Positions 23,935 to 36,143 of a stretch of 64,000 nt of DNA are shown piece by piece. The DNA lies in assembly GCA_951799425.1 (NCBI GenBank), contig OX637393.1, positions 16,759,744 through 16,823,743 of the forward strand, read 5' to 3'. Below the pieces are notes generated by a model. It saw only the letters and a list, made by a program, of their open reading frames with translations. It searched no databases and was not told the origin of the DNA. The DNA comes from Ilex aquifolium. Lineage: Eukaryota; Streptophyta; Magnoliopsida; Aquifoliales; Aquifoliaceae. Numbering within the stretch: position 1 is the stretch's first letter; every line of letters begins with the position of its first letter. The translations under genes were made by a program, and so were the position numbers.

Positions 23935-25960
23935 CTATTTTTATAGTCTTTAGTGTACAGTCGTTTTTAGTTACTTTCGCTGTTTATGCTTACTTACTTT
24001 ATTTTTGCGTATAGTGTTGTCTTTTTTAGCTGCAAATATTGGTGTTTTTGTCAAAGCTCAAGTGTGAGGTGTTCTCTAACCCTACTTATCTTTTTACAGT
24101 CCTTCATTGCATATCATATCTTTTTTGTTGCATTGAGGACAATACATAAATCAAGTTGGGGGGTGAGGTGCACCATTTATATGATACACCAATGTTTGTG
24201 AAAAAATTTTGTCGATAATACCAATTTTTGTGGTGAAATTCACTGTTCACATGATTTACAGATTTTTGTTTAAGAATAGTTGAAATATGTGAAAATTTTG
24301 AAAATTTTTGTGAAAAAATAGCTGAATGTTGATCTATATTCCTCCATTTAGAGTGTTATGGGTTTATTGATATGATTGATTTTTGCTTTGAATTTTGAAT
24401 ACATGAGCACATTATAGAAGTTCATCATCTGCTTGAGTATCACATATGCGGTTGCTTTTGAACTCACCAATATGTACACCTTGAATGTGTAATTTCGTCA
24501 ATTTACGGATCGAGTTCACATTTTAGTGCTTGATATGAATAGTGAAGATGAGTAAGAACCCATGTGAGCTTTAATGCTAATCCTTGTTGGAGGGAAGTTA
24601 CATTTACTCAAGGAACAATTTTTTAAATTCCAAATGTGTTCAATAATCTCATTATGCTTGTTTTGGTTAGGTGCATTTGGGTAGTTGATTGACTTTTTCT
24701 TTATATGTACAATGCTCCCCTATGCCTATCTAGAAATGATCTTAGGCCGTCCTTGATCTATTTTGAGCCTTAGTCTTGTTCTTGTGAAATTATCCCAAGT
24801 GCCATGTTTGAGCCTTGTTGAAAATTCGTTTCCATGCCACACATTTATCCAAGCCAGTGAAAAATGATAAAAATTTACCACACCTTGGTTGTTCCGAGAG
24901 CTGACCATGATTGAACATGAAAAGAGAAGGAATGGTGATGTGAAAACCCAACAAAAGGGATGATGAATGTGGAATTCAAATTTTGAATGAAAAAGAATGA
25001 GAAATCCAAGAAAAAAAGGAGAGAGAAAGGGGTGAATGAAGATAGAATGATCAAAGAAAAAAGAAAAATGTTAAGGAAAAGAAGAAAAAGGAATAAAGAG
25101 TGAAGTGATGGTGTAGACTGAAAATCCCATAAAAAGGGAGATCTTTTTGAAATAAATGTCATGCACTCAGAACAACCCTATTTGTTATCATATATCCTTC
25201 ATTTCTTTTGCCTAAATATCACCCCAAGGCCCAATTATAACCCTTGAAAGTCCTAAATGATCTAGAGAAAGCATGGGGATAGCATACTTTTAAAGAAAAA
25301 GAAAGGTTGATTTCGCTATCTAATGCCCTAGCATTCCTTTCATGAGATTATGCCAAGGTTGTTTCATTATTATGCATACTTCATTTTTGGATTATATGTG
25401 AGCATACTTCGTTTTGTGCACAAGATTCCATCTCATATATACACATGGAGAGCATGCCAGGATAACTAGTGTGATTCATTGTTGAGAGACATCTTTGGTG
25501 AGGTTGCATTGAAGCTTAATTTGGATAGTCAAAGTGAATGTGAACTCTGTTGTGTAAATGCTTCAACTACATGTCCATTTCACACACACACGAGTTTAAA
25601 AATGATTGTGTATGTGTATACTCTGGAATAGTATTTAAAGCCATGATAATGCTCATGTGTGCTTAGTTCGTGCATTTGAGCAATGTGTTTCGTAGCCCTA
25701 TGCTTAAAGGGTGGGGGATATGCAATAATGCTCATGATATGCAATATTGCTCAACTTTCAATATTTGATAGATTTAGGAATGCCCTTGTCAATTGAATCG
25801 ATGCAGGCAAAGAGCCCATTACTGGGGTGCCTAATGAGAGCAAAGAGCATGTTGTGTGATTCTTCTTCTGGCTGTTGATGGCTTTCTTCTGTTGTAACCA
25901 AAATTTCTATTTTTGTCGCTCCTTGTAATGTACTTTCTGGGTTTTTAATGAAGTGTTGAT
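23935..25960 (+). other. 3' untranslated region of element C
   Basis: No coding region is credible here. Two purine tracts typical of Athila elements occur: CAAGTTGGGGGGTGAGG at about 24152, soon after pol, and AAAGGGTGGGGGA at 25706-25718, the better candidate for the polypurine tract. What follows (TGATATGCAATATTGC near 25735) resembles an Athila LTR start but does not align well with the 5' LTR of C. The 3' LTR is therefore either truncated and diverged or replaced. Confidence 0.6.
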
Positions 25961-26259
25961 GTTCTTTCCCGCCTGCTCACTCTTTCTTTTTTGCATGCGT
26001 ATGTCGTTGCTTTTTCCTATTTTCTTTTAAAAGTAATGGTTAAAAAGCCTATCTCACTCTGTGTCATGACCTAGATGTCTTGATCTGAGTTGCGCATTTG
26101 CCGATGTAGTTTCGATTTGTTGGGGTTGTCTTGCTTGCTGGGGCTATTTTGGACATTTTTTATTCCTTTTCGTGTACTGCAATCTTGATGGTTTTGTTCA
26201 GTTGAGAATGTGCGCCGTCAGTGATGATAGTGACTCCTAGAAAATAGAGCCCACTTCCC

Positions 26260-26400
26260 TCACGATGGCCACGTGTCAACGACTTTAAATGCAATTTACA
26301 CGCATTAAAGGCACTCTACGGATGTGATGTTTGTCGGCTAGCGGTCTTTATAAATAGTCACCTCAGTGAGTGGTTTTTCCACAATGAAGTTTTATCTCCC
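26260..26400 (+). promoter_or_regulatory. putative promoter of antisense ORF 1
   Basis: The order is a CCACGTGTCAAC G-box at about 26271, a TATA box TTTATAAATAG at 26347-26357, then a short leader to ATG at 26464 in good context (CCATGGC). It points away from gag-pol, so it would drive the accessory ORF independently of the LTR. This is inferred from motifs only. Confidence 0.45.
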
Positions 26401-26463
26401 TTTCTTGCTCTTGCTTTCTGCTTCCAAGTTCCTTCCCTGCAACTTATCTCTTCCTATATCCCC

Positions 26464-28437
26464 ATGGCACGTACACCCACTACTTACCTTGACACTCAGC
26501 AGAGGATATACACTGATGCCAAAAACAGTGAAATCGGCAGTGAAGAGGTTCAAGCGATTGCTAATCTGTTGGGGCTATGGTTCCCCATTCCTCCATTTGT
26601 AGGGGAGGTACTTCATTTCTTCGAATTTTGCCTTGCAATGTTACTTCCAATGGGGTGGGCTATTTTATTGGCATTCCCTGTGTTGTGGGAGCGTATGTTT
26701 ACTCGTCCCCAAGCCACTCTTGCGGAGTTTCTCAACTTCTTTCGTCCGGTGGAGCTGTCTGAATTTTATTACTTTGCTCCTAGATGAGGAGGAGAGATCT
26801 CGATTATTGACCTCCCTCCTAAGCCCGAAGGGTGGAGGAGGTACTTTTTCATCTCAGGTACAGGCTGGGAATTCTAGCCGCAGACGATGTCACCGGTCAA
26901 AGTTCCAACAGTTTGGGGGAGGCATTCTTCCCTCGGTAAGTTTTCCTGGCTTGATGAGTTTCCTCTTTATCAATCTGGTCCTACCGTGCTTGTCGGCATC
27001 TAACTTGGTGTATGGCTTTGTTTCTTTGTGTTGTAGGTGAACCCGATCTTGACTGATGAGACCCAAGCTCAGGTTAACTACGTTCGAGTCCGGTTACCCT
27101 TTTCTTTTATTGAGCTGATGCATCCTGAACTTGTTTCGGTCCCGAGCAACCGTGAGTATTTTTTGTTCCTTTCTTTACCATTTTTTTTATGTGCTCAACC
27201 GAGCTTACTCCTTTAACTGTCTTTCTTGTTTGGTCCCTAACCTGACCAGCCAACGAGATGTGATCATGGAACAAGTGGGCCAAAGGAGGCGAGCTCGGGG
27301 CCTAGGATCTTTGCCGAAGAGGGCTAGATGGCGGAGAGCAGCTCAGTCCCAGCCTCGAGCTCAGGTGTCGAGCCCGAGGTGCCAGATGCTGTTGCCGAGG
27401 CACCTGCAACCTTACCGACACCGAGCTTCCCTCATTCTCCTGGGGTACTACCTGGTGCTGTTGAAGTGTCGGTTTCTGAGCCTGCGCCCATCGCTGAAGG
27501 ACTGTCGGTGTCTGAGCCCATATCTATTGTTAGGGAAGCGACGGTGGGCATAGTTGTACTCGACCCAGTAGGGGGGCCAATTAGGCATGGTTATTCCCCA
27601 GTTGGAGTTGCGGGTTCCAGCTCGAGTCATGCTGTTCCGGTTCCACTTGTCGACCTCAAAGGGAGCTTATTGGATGATGTGACTTTAAGCAGTCGTGCAT
27701 TTATAGAATTAATTCCCCAAGTAGACCTTCGGCATTCCATCAGCCGACCTTTCTGAGCTAGAAGTCGAGATGTCTTCCACGCACTTCTCGAGGTAGGGTT
27801 CGTATTTTCCTTTAATTTTCTCTTGTTCGACTTTGATTTCCTTTTTTGTCCTCAGGTAGCGACGCACGTCTATGCCCTTGGTGGAAAGGTCCAACATCTA
27901 AGGGAGGATGCTCGTCGAAAGAGTGCAAAGCTCCAAGAAGCCCAACAAAAGAATTCTGAGCTCCTAAGCTAGGGTTTAGCTGTAGAGTCCGAGCTGGAGA
28001 ACACTCTTGATCAGAGAGCTTGAGTTTTTCGGCAGCTGATCACCACTACTACTTCTGAGATCTCTCTGCGGGAACAGCTGACCTCCCAATAGGAATAATT
28101 GGCTACTTTGCAGCAAGACTTCGACGTCCAAGCCAACAAGCTGATCTCCTTCGAAACCGACAAGCTCATGCTGACGACGCAGCTGAGAGAGTCCCAAGCT
28201 GCGATTGCCGACCTGAATAACTCCCAAGCTGCCAAGCATCGGTTAGTTGAGGAGCAGCGCAAGGAAATTGAGAAGGCCATGATTGAGGTTGCCAAGGCAT
28301 TTGTGGATGGGTTCTTTAACTTCGCAGATCAGGCGATCGAGAAGTTCCCTGACCTTGACCCCGATCAGTTTGAGCCTCGGTTTGACCTTCCTCCTGGGGA
28401 CCCTTCTGATGCTACTTCACTAGCCCACCAACCTTGA
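26464..28437 (+). pseudogene. antisense accessory ORF 1 of element D, spliced, PF04195-like
   Basis: Function unknown. Exon 1 from ATG 26464 reads through FPIPPFVGEVLHFFEFCLAM and SEFYYFAPR to an in-frame TGA at 26785. The same frame continues (GGEISIIDLPPKPEGWRRYF, then GTGWEF followed by TAG). A GTAAG...TTGTAG intron at 26936-27036 and a GTGAG...CCAG intron at 27152-27249 frame a short exon encoding NPILTDETQAQVNYVRVRL. The last part is Ser/Pro-rich (MAESSSVPASSSGVEPEVPD), followed by a coiled coil (28099-28300) and an acidic tail ending at 28437. At least the first two stops are one C-to-T change from sense codons. The modules match ORF 2 and the ORF of element A. Confidence 0.65.
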
Positions 28438-29023
28438 TGGCTTTCTTTTCTTTTCTCTCTTCTTTTTTTTTTTTTTTTTGAAAATGTATCTCTTCTTATT
28501 GCTTGAAATGAAGAACACTTTACCTATTTATTACATTGCTTGATTGTTTGTTGTGTTCTCCCCTTGTCCCTACTCCGAGGAGGTCTTGACCTTTTTGGAG
28601 TATGGTTGTTACTTTGCCCCTCATGCTCAATCTCCATAATCCTATGCTGTGTTTGTGAACTGAGCTAAACCGAGTCGTGTGATCACGAGCTGTGCTGGAC
28701 TGAGCTCTTTGGCTAATGCTATAACTTGTTGGTGAGGCACGTCCTTGAATCGTGGTGTACGAATTCAGGTGAAGAGCAATAACTAGTTTGTTATTTGTGC
28801 CCACCTAACTCCATCTAACCTCCACGTGCACCGTTTTCATTAACTTCTGTCATGATTGCAAAAGTGTAGCAGTCACCTCTATTCCCTTGTATGCTATTTA
28901 TTTATTTTTTGGTGCCTCAACCCTTCACGTTCTTACTCTCTTTCAGAAATTCTCTCGTTCTTTGCTTCCTTTTTGGCTTCATAGCTTCCTCTCTTTCTCC
29001 ATTGTTCAGACAATGAGCTCTGG

Positions 29024-30029
29024 CCATGATCGATGAAGTGTGGTACTCAATATTCTTTCTCCCTTCATTGTTTGTGGCTTCAAAGGAAGAGGAAGTGAGG
29101 AGGTGGTACCTCTTTCCTGATACCTTGTCCGTTAGGGTCCCAACTTCTGATGAACCCTGCAACCTTCTTCTTCAACGAGAAGTTTGCTTCTTTGAAGGCT
29201 CGTTTGAAATGGGCCTTCGTTTGCCTATCCACCCAGATATGGGATGGATTTTATCTTTTCATGGACTGTGCCCTTCTCGTCTTTCTCCCGAAGGGTAGGG
29301 CATCCTCATAAGTTTCTTTATTTTTTGGCGCTTGCAAGGCTTCAATGACTTCCCCACTGTTGTTGAATTCTTCTATTTCTTCGACCTTTCCTTCGACTTT
29401 CCCCCTACTTCAGTCGCTTTATATGGAGGCAAAATTTTGACTCCCAGCTAGTTCTTGATGTCCCTAGCTCTCCAGTTAGATGGACTCAGCGATTTTTCTT
29501 TGTTTCCGGGGACTCCTAGGAATCTGCCGAGGTACTGGATAGGCGTGTCCGGGTCCCTCGCTCATGGGGATACCTCCAAGGTAGACGTAAAGAATTAAAA
29601 GTTTCGCTGAGCCTTGGCTTTTCAGGATTTGGTTTATAGGTTTTATGCTGAGCTTTGATTGTATTTTTACTGTGTAGATGCCCCCGGACTGACTCCAGAC
29701 GAGATGGTCAGGGTCTGCCAAGTTGTTGGTGTCGAGACAATTCCCTTTTCGGCCTTGGTTACTCCCCAAAACCTACTTCAGTTCGGGATTGGGGGTAGCT
29801 CGGACACTATCTCGGCTTTTGCTTCTCCATTCGTTGAGGCAGACTCTTCTTTTGCTGAATTAGAGGAGAATGTTGCCAGCTCATCTTGGAAGCGCCGACG
29901 AAGCAACTCTCTGCCACAGTCGTTAAGTTCTCCCTCATCTGCCTATCTCAAGAAGCAGCTTTCTGAGGCAGAGAATGAGCGTGATGCTTTGAGGGTTGAG
30001 AATGCCCGTCTGCGGGCTGCCAATGAGTA
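29024..30029 (+). pseudogene. antisense accessory ORF 2 of element D
   Basis: Function unknown. The first block (29026-29298) contains CFFEGSFEMGLRLPIHPDMG and SFHGLCPSRLSPEG. It continues past a stop in GFNDFPTVVEFFYFFDLSF. After broken sequence the last block (29659-30029) has GLTPDEMVRVCQVVGVETI, a Ser-rich stretch and a coiled coil (YLKKQLSEAENERDALRVEN), ending at the TAG near 30028. The domain order (hydrophobic PF04195-like module, linker, coiled coil) matches ORF 1, so the two look like tandem duplicates. A TATA-like TATTTATTTATT lies near 28897. Confidence 0.6.
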
Positions 30030-30179
30030 GTTGGGGAGGGAAATTCTTAGCTGAAGCGGCGGGCTGGGGGGACTTAGTATTTTTCCCCTCCTTTCTTTGT
30101 AATCCTAACGTTTTTATGAATATGAGCTGGATTTATCTTTTTGGTACTTTATATGTCATGTTTGAGTTGATAACTTATA

Positions 30180-30535
30180 ACTGCTGTGAAAGCTCTATTC
30201 CGAGCTAAAAAGCTCTTAAGCTAAAAATCCTAATCGATGCTGCGCGGTTTGTCCAAGTTGAAAAGCTCTATTCCGAGCTGAAAATCCTAGTCGATGTTGT
30301 GCGACTAAATTTTGAGCTGAAAAGCTCTTAAGCTGAAAAGCCTAGTCGATGATGTGCGGCTTGTTCGAGCTGAAAAGCTCTTAGGCTGAAAACCCTAGCC
30401 GATGATGCACGACTGAAGAGCTCGCGGCTTGTCCGAACTGAAAATCTCTTAAGCTGAAAAGCCTAGTGGATGTTGCGCGGCTGAAGAGCTCGCGGCTTGT
30501 CCGAGCTGAAAAGCTCTCAGGCTAAAAGTAGATCA
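30180..30535. repeat. minisatellite between ORF 2 and integrase of element D
   Basis: Roughly five degenerate units of about 70 bp are built from GAGCTGAAAAGCTCTTAAGC, CCTAGTCGATG and GCGGCTTGTCCGAG. Each contains the short palindrome AGCTGAAAAGCT-type arms. It lies at the same relative site as the minisatellite of element A but shares no sequence with it. Confidence 0.8.
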
Positions 30536-30779
30536 TGCAAACTTTTTGGGCTTTGAATCTTCGAAAATGTCATTGATTTTGAAAATGGAGATTTACAACT
30601 TAAGATTTATATCTCCCAGGGGCACCCTATTGATAATAGCGCTTCAAATGATTCGCGTTCTAGAAATGGTGCAAGTCCTTCCCTTCTTCAGTCTATAACT
30701 CGTAGTTCCCAGGTCGGACAATCCTTTTTACAATGTAGGGTCCTTCCCAGTTTGGGTCAAGTTTCCCGTGTGGTGGATC

Positions 30780-31650
30780 TTTTCTGGCTAGGAGCAATTT
30801 CTTGAGGCTAGGTCACCTGCTTTAAAGCTTCTCTCCTTCACCCGCTTGTTGTAGTATCTGGCAGTGCTTCTTTGGTATGAGAATATACGTTGTAGCATTT
30901 CATCCCTTTTCTCGTCTAGGAGATCGAGATTGACCGTTAGTGATCTCTCATTCTGGTCAGGATCAAATAGTTCAGCCCTAGCTGAGGGCAAACCGACCTC
31001 GACTAGGGTCATTGCTTCAGTCGCGTAGGCAAGGCTAAACGGGGTATCGCCTGTTGCAGTCCGCACTATTGTTTGGTAGGCCCATAACACCGCAGGTAGA
31101 TGATCACGTTGGATTGCGAGTATGCAGGTGCCGAGAAGTAATTTATGATCCCTAATTCTGCGCAGAAACCCTTGAATGCTGGGTTATCGAACTGTTTTCC
31201 GTTGTCTGATACTAACGCCCTGGGGATGCCAAAACGGTAAACTATCGACTTCCAGACGAAGTTCTTGAATTTTTGCTCTATTATTTAAGCCAGTAGCTCG
31301 GCTTCTGCCCATTTTGTGAAGTAATCCACTACAACTATGGTGAATTTGCACTGCCCAACACCAATCGGCAGGGGTCCTAGGATATCTAGCCCCCATTGCT
31401 GGAAAGGCCAGGGACTAACGACAGGCGTAAGCTACTCTGGTGGGTAGTATGGTAGGTTGCCATGAATCTAACTGGCTTGGCACTTTTTCACCATCTCCTT
31501 CACATCCTTGTCTATAGTGGGTCAAAAGTATCCTTGCCGGAGTGCCTTGCTTGCTAGAGTTATGGCGCCAATGTGGTTTCCGCAAATGCCTTCGTGGATT
31601 TCTCTCAGGATGTAGTCTACCTCCAATTCAGACATACATTTCATTAGTGG
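30780..31650 (-). pseudogene. integrase of element D, catalytic Glu deleted
   Basis: The minus strand gives the zinc region (REIHEGICGNHIG), but the CxxC reads CQAS followed by a stop, so one zinc Cys is lost. The core then shows LDILGPLPIG (first Asp) and ALVSDNGKQFD (second Asp). Just after PAYSQSN the text jumps to LPAVLWAYQTIVRTATGDTP. About 30 residues normally lie between these, including the NGQ.E segment with the catalytic Glu. The C-terminal part continues to SYQRSTARYYNKRVKERSF. The protein could not catalyse strand transfer even without its stops. Confidence 0.85.
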
Positions 31651-31799
31651 AAATGAAAAACCCCTTTTTTACAACTTACCTTGAATGATAGTGAATCTTG
31701 CCGATTTGGTTTTCAGCTTGTTCGCTTCCTTCGGGTTGCTTGGGAGGAGACCCTCCTACAAGAAGGATATGATGGGATCAATCCATGAGGTCGTCTCCT

Positions 31800-33640
31800 G
31801 AACTGGCATGGCTTAACCATCATCGGGCTGGACACTGGGTTCAGACAAGATCTCGATGGGAACTTTCTCAGGTAAGTCTTGGTGGGTAGCGGTGGCTAAC
31901 TTAGCCAACGCATTAGCCCGAGTGTTAGCATCTCAGGGTACCTGGATTAGTTCAGCCACGACAAACTTTCTTAGCAAGCTCCGCACCTTCATTATGTAGA
32001 GGGCCATCTTCTCATCCCTGGTAGCGTACTCTTCTTCGACCTGTCTGACCACCTGTTGGGAATCGTTGTGGATCATGATCTGTTGTGCGTCCATCGACAA
32101 GGCCAAGTTTAGGCCAGCAATAAGGGTCTCATACTCTACCTCATTATTGAAGGCTTGGAAGTTGAATCTTCACTCGTATTCTAGATCATATCCCTCAAGT
32201 GAGGTCAGAATCAGGCCAGCTCTACTCCCTTGAGCATTTGAGGCGTCATCTACGTACAACTTCCAAGTTAGGATACCAAAGATACAATCTAGGTTATTTG
32301 TACTCTCCTCAGGTGGTGGGGTGAATTCAGTTAAAAAATCAGCTAGCACCTGCCCCTTGATTTTCGTTCTTGGCTTGAATCTAATGTCGAACTCGCTAAG
32401 TTCCATCGCCCATTTGACTAGCCTTCCAGATGCCTTTGGCTTGCGTAGGACCTGCCTCATCGGCTGATCTGTTGGGACCTTGATGGTGTGTGCTTGAAAG
32501 TATGACCTTAATCTCCTGGCCGCCACAAGAAGGGTTAGAACGAGCTTCTCCATCATCGGATATCTTTCCTCGGCCCCTCTGAGGGCTTTGCTACAAAATT
32601 AAACAGGTTGTTGGGCCTTCTCCTTGTCCCTCACCAAAGCGGCACTAACTGAGAAGTCAGATATAGTAAGGTAAATGGTTAAAACTTCTCCTTCTTGAGG
32701 GCTCACTAACACAGGTGGTGAAGCTAGGTAGGTCTTTAGAGCTTGGAAAGACTCTTCACACTTCTCGTCCCATTGAAAATCAGACTTCAAAACCTTGAAG
32801 AACGGTTGACACTTGTCGCTGGAACGTGAGACAAATCAGTTGAGTGTCGCTATCCTTCCAGTGAGGCGTTGTACCTCTCGGGTGTTGGTGGGGGACTTCA
32901 TTTCCAAAACGGCTTTCACCTTTTTGGGGTTTGCTTCAATACCTCGGCTATTGACTATGAAGCCCAGAAACTTTCCTGTCGAGACCCCAAAAGCACATTT
33001 GGCTGGGTTTAGCTTCATCTTGTATTGTCGCATGATTTTAAATGCCTCCCTAAGGTGCTGAATATGGAGCTCAGACTTGAGTGATTTGATGAGCATGTCG
33101 TCGATGTACACCTCCATCGTCAGCCCGAGCTTCTCACAAAATATTCTGTTGACCAATCTTTGGTAGGTGGCCCCGGTGTTCTTTAATCCGAAAGACATGA
33201 CTTGGTAGCAGAAAATTCCTTGTTCAGTAATGAATGAAGTTTTTTCTTGGTCGTTTGGATCCATCTTGATTTGATTTTAGCCTGAGAAGGCGTCCATGAA
33301 ACTGAGGAGCTCATGTCCTGTCATGGCATCAACTATCAGATCAATCCGGGGAAGAGGAAAGCTATCTTTGGGGCATGCGCGGTTGAGGTCAATAAAATCG
33401 ATACACATGTGCCATTTCCCATTCACTTTCTTGACTAATACAACATTGGCCAACCAGGTTGGATAGTCAACTTCCCGGATGGCCTTCGCCCGCAATAACT
33501 TGGCCACCTCCTCGTTAATCGCTTTTTGCCTTTCCAGAGTAAAACTCCTCCGCTTCTGCCTTACTGGCTTGCAATTCGGGTCGACACTAAGTTGATGTAT
33601 GATTACCCCTGGATCGATTCCTTTCATGTCTTCTTGTCTC
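31800..33640 (-). pseudogene. reverse transcriptase and RNase H of element D
   Basis: RT begins with MKGIDPGVIIHQLSVDPNCK (33627 on the minus strand). It shows WHMCIDFIDLNRACPKDSFP, FCYQVMSFGLKNTGATYQRL and the catalytic YIDDM near 33110. The first RNase H-like part is KSDFQWDEKCEESFQALKTY (32790). A second, archaeal-type RNase H domain follows (LYVDDASNAQGSRAGLILTS, near 32250) and NNEVEYETLIAGLNLALSM, which is characteristic of the Tat lineage. Several stops break the frame. Confidence 0.85.
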
Positions 33641-33779
33641 CAGGCGACACGTCGGCGTTCTCTCTTAGGAATGAAATGACCTTGTCTTTGATGTCTTGGA
33701 GCAACATTGAACCTACGAAGACCACATGCCCTGGGTCCTCGTCAACCTGTACGGGCTCTAGTTGCTCTGAAGGGGTGGG

Positions 33780-34403
33780 TCATATTTTCAGCTCGTCCCG
33801 CATGTCTAGATCCTCAAATTGAACAGATTCCACCTTTTTTTGCCTCATCGATGCCACATAGCATTCCCTAGCGAGGCGTTGGCCCCCTCTGACCTCAACA
33901 ACCCCATTCTCAGTGGGGAACTTCATAACTAGATGGTACACTGATGGCACTGCTCTGATGGAGTTGAGGGAGGGTCTTCCAAGTAGGACGTTGTAGGCGG
34001 AGGGAGCATCTACCACAAAGAAACGAACGGTGGTAGTAACCTGGCAGGGGTGGTCCCCCATAGTGAGGACGAGCTATATGGACCCGATGGGCAGGACTCT
34101 TTCACCTAAGAAACCCAGAAGGTGGGTCCTTACGGGTTCAAGACTTGATCTGTCTATTCCAAGCTGGTCGAAGATGGAAAGGAAAATAATGTCTGCTGAA
34201 CTGCCATTATCGATGAGTACCCAATGTACCGCCTTGTTCGCGATGATGGCTTTTACAACCAGGGGGTCATTGTAGGGGTGTTGATATCCTTCGAGGTCGG
34301 CCTCAGAAAAGGTTATTTTTAGGTCTCTGCGTGGGGCTTTTTGAATTGCCTGAACCTCGAGAAGGTCATCCGGGCTTGCCCTCCTAGCGTATGCCTTCCT
34401 CAC
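33780..34403 (-). pseudogene. aspartic protease of element D
   Basis: The minus strand has AVHWVLIDNGSSADIIFLSI with the active-site DNGSSAD near 34210, then NVLLGRPSLNSIRAVPS near 33975. Both are hallmarks of Tat-type retropepsins. The frame changes at about 34070. The enzyme would cut the Gag-Pol polyprotein. Confidence 0.85.
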
Positions 34404-34699
34404 TAAGCTTGACTCACCTCCGCATGCAAAACCACCCGAGATAACCCTAATTTCGCCGAGGGCCTGTTGATGTTGTTGTGGGGGTGGAACAGCGGCTCGA
34501 GCATCTCGCCCCTGGTCATTCTGCTATATTCCTTTTCCTGCCACATAATAGTGCAAGTATCCTCTCTGGATAAGGTATTCTATTTCTTTCTTGAGTTGGA
34601 TGTAGTCGTTTGCTTCATGGCCGGTGTCTTTGTGGAACTCGCAATATTTGGTGGGATCTCGTCTCCTAGGATCGGACTTTATCATAGGCGGCCATCTGA

Positions 34700-36052
34700 T
34701 AAACCTCTCATTCTAGATCTCATAGAGGACCTATGCAATGCAGGCGTTCAAGGGTGGGAGCTGCCCTGGAGCGTTTCTAGGATGTAGCTCCTAGGGTGGG
34801 GCCCCAAGCTAATCTCACACATTGCCTTTTCTCTTTGGGGAAGGCTCTTTTTCTCTTCTAGGAGAACGATCCCTACGCGAGGACCGATCACGCCTCCTCT
34901 CTTTTCCTGGACTGCGCTCTCTCTTCTTTCTTTATCCTTTTGTGGACAGTGTCTCTCCTTTAAGCGATGGGCCTCCTCGTCATTAATGTACTTCTTAGCC
35001 TTTGCCAAGACCTCGGCCATGGTGGCTTGAGAATTTTTGGCGATTGAAAAGAGGAGGTCTTTTAACTGGATATCGAGTCCTGACATGAAAGTAGTCAGCG
35101 CAAACTTATTGTCTACGCTTTCTACCTTCAAGAATTCTTGGTTAAAGCGCTGCACGAAACTTCAAAGGGACTCGTTGGGTCCTTGCTTAACAGTCAAAAG
35201 ATGATAGGATGGTTTCCTGTAGGTTCTGCCTCCTATGAAGTGCGACACGAAGTGTATAGAAAATTCTTTGAAAGAAGAAATCGACGTCGGCTACAACCTG
35301 TTAAACCAGGCTATAGCCGACCCTTTGAGGGTTATGGCAAAAGCTCAGCAATGGATAAGGTATGGATACCCATATAGCTCCATTTGGTTTTTATACGAGT
35401 TCAAGTGATCCACAGGATCCTTGGTTCCATCAAATGCTTCTATCAACGGCATCCGAAACTTTTGAGGGAGGGAAAAATGGAGGATCTCAGGGGTGAAAGG
35501 GGACTCGGTTTGTTGAACTAAGGCGTCCATGGTATCAGGGGCTTTTCCCTTAACCACTTCTTTTACGTTCCCCAGCTCTTGTTAGATTTTGCGTAGTTTT
35601 TGTTCCCAAAAATGATCCATGACGTCCGGTGGAGGAAGGGGTCGGTCTTCTCGATGAACGACTCTAGCCTAGCCGTGGGCTTCGTCCTCTGTATGTCCAT
35701 CTGGCTGTCTCCTCCGATGATTCTCTCCGGAATGGCTATGTTCGTGGAGGTCTGTGACTCCATTGGGTGGTATCTAACGATCCAGGTGAGGGACAACATG
35801 TTGTGCTGGTGGAGGAGGAGGAGGTGGCTCGTGATGCACTGGTGGAATTTGCCGAAGGTGGTGAGTTTATATCCACATTATCAAATCCTAATTCTGCTTC
35901 ATGAGTTGCAAAGTTGTCCGGCGATAGGTTTCCATCTCATTGAGAGGAGGAGGATCTGCCACTAGAGGGTGATTCTCGACGTCTGCTACGGGGGCAGGGA
36001 AGTTCTATGATGGGTTCTGGTGAACCTGGAGGTTGGCGTGAGATTTACTCAT
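34700..36052 (-). pseudogene. gag of element D
   Basis: A probable ATG lies at 36052 on the minus strand, 70 bases inside the primer binding site, but stops occur within 20 codons. The capsid (retrotrans_gag) part is recognisable as FRMPLIEAFDGTKDPVDHLN (35460), AITLKGSAIAWFNRL, VKQGPNESL and FVQRFNQEFLKVESVDNKFA (35150), followed by a charged Lys/Arg tail. A Cys/His element near 34640 (YCEFHKDTGHEANDY) stands in for the usual zinc knuckle. Confidence 0.8.
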
Positions 36053-36120
36053 GTTCCGAGTTGAGACCATCAAACTAACTGAGATGTAGAAAGAAAACTC
36101 GAAGGAAAACGATGAAAACT

Positions 36121-36140
36121 GTTTCCCACAGACGGCGCCA
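36121..36140 (-). other. primer binding site of element D
   Basis: On the minus strand this reads TGGCGCCGTCTGTGGGAAAC, the motif that follows the 5' LTR in many plant Tat/Retand elements. It starts three bases inside the LTR end. Confidence 0.8.
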
Positions 36141-36143
36141 AGC

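Larger units (their letters stand above)
17061..25960 (+). mobile_element. Athila-type Ty3/gypsy element C
   Basis: The order is 5' LTR, primer binding site, gag, protease, RT, integrase and a 2-kb 3' untranslated region. It is inserted in the copia LTR that ends at 17060. The coding region carries many stops and a large deletion that removes RNase H. A clear 3' LTR is missing. Only a polypurine tract near 25706 and some LTR-like sequence follow before element D begins. The right edge is therefore approximate. Confidence 0.85.

Noticed and set aside
24875..25162. Phe/Leu-rich 95-codon membrane-like protein on the minus strand
   Set aside because: It is the reverse of a purine-rich stretch in the 3' untranslated region of element C, with no homology or start context.
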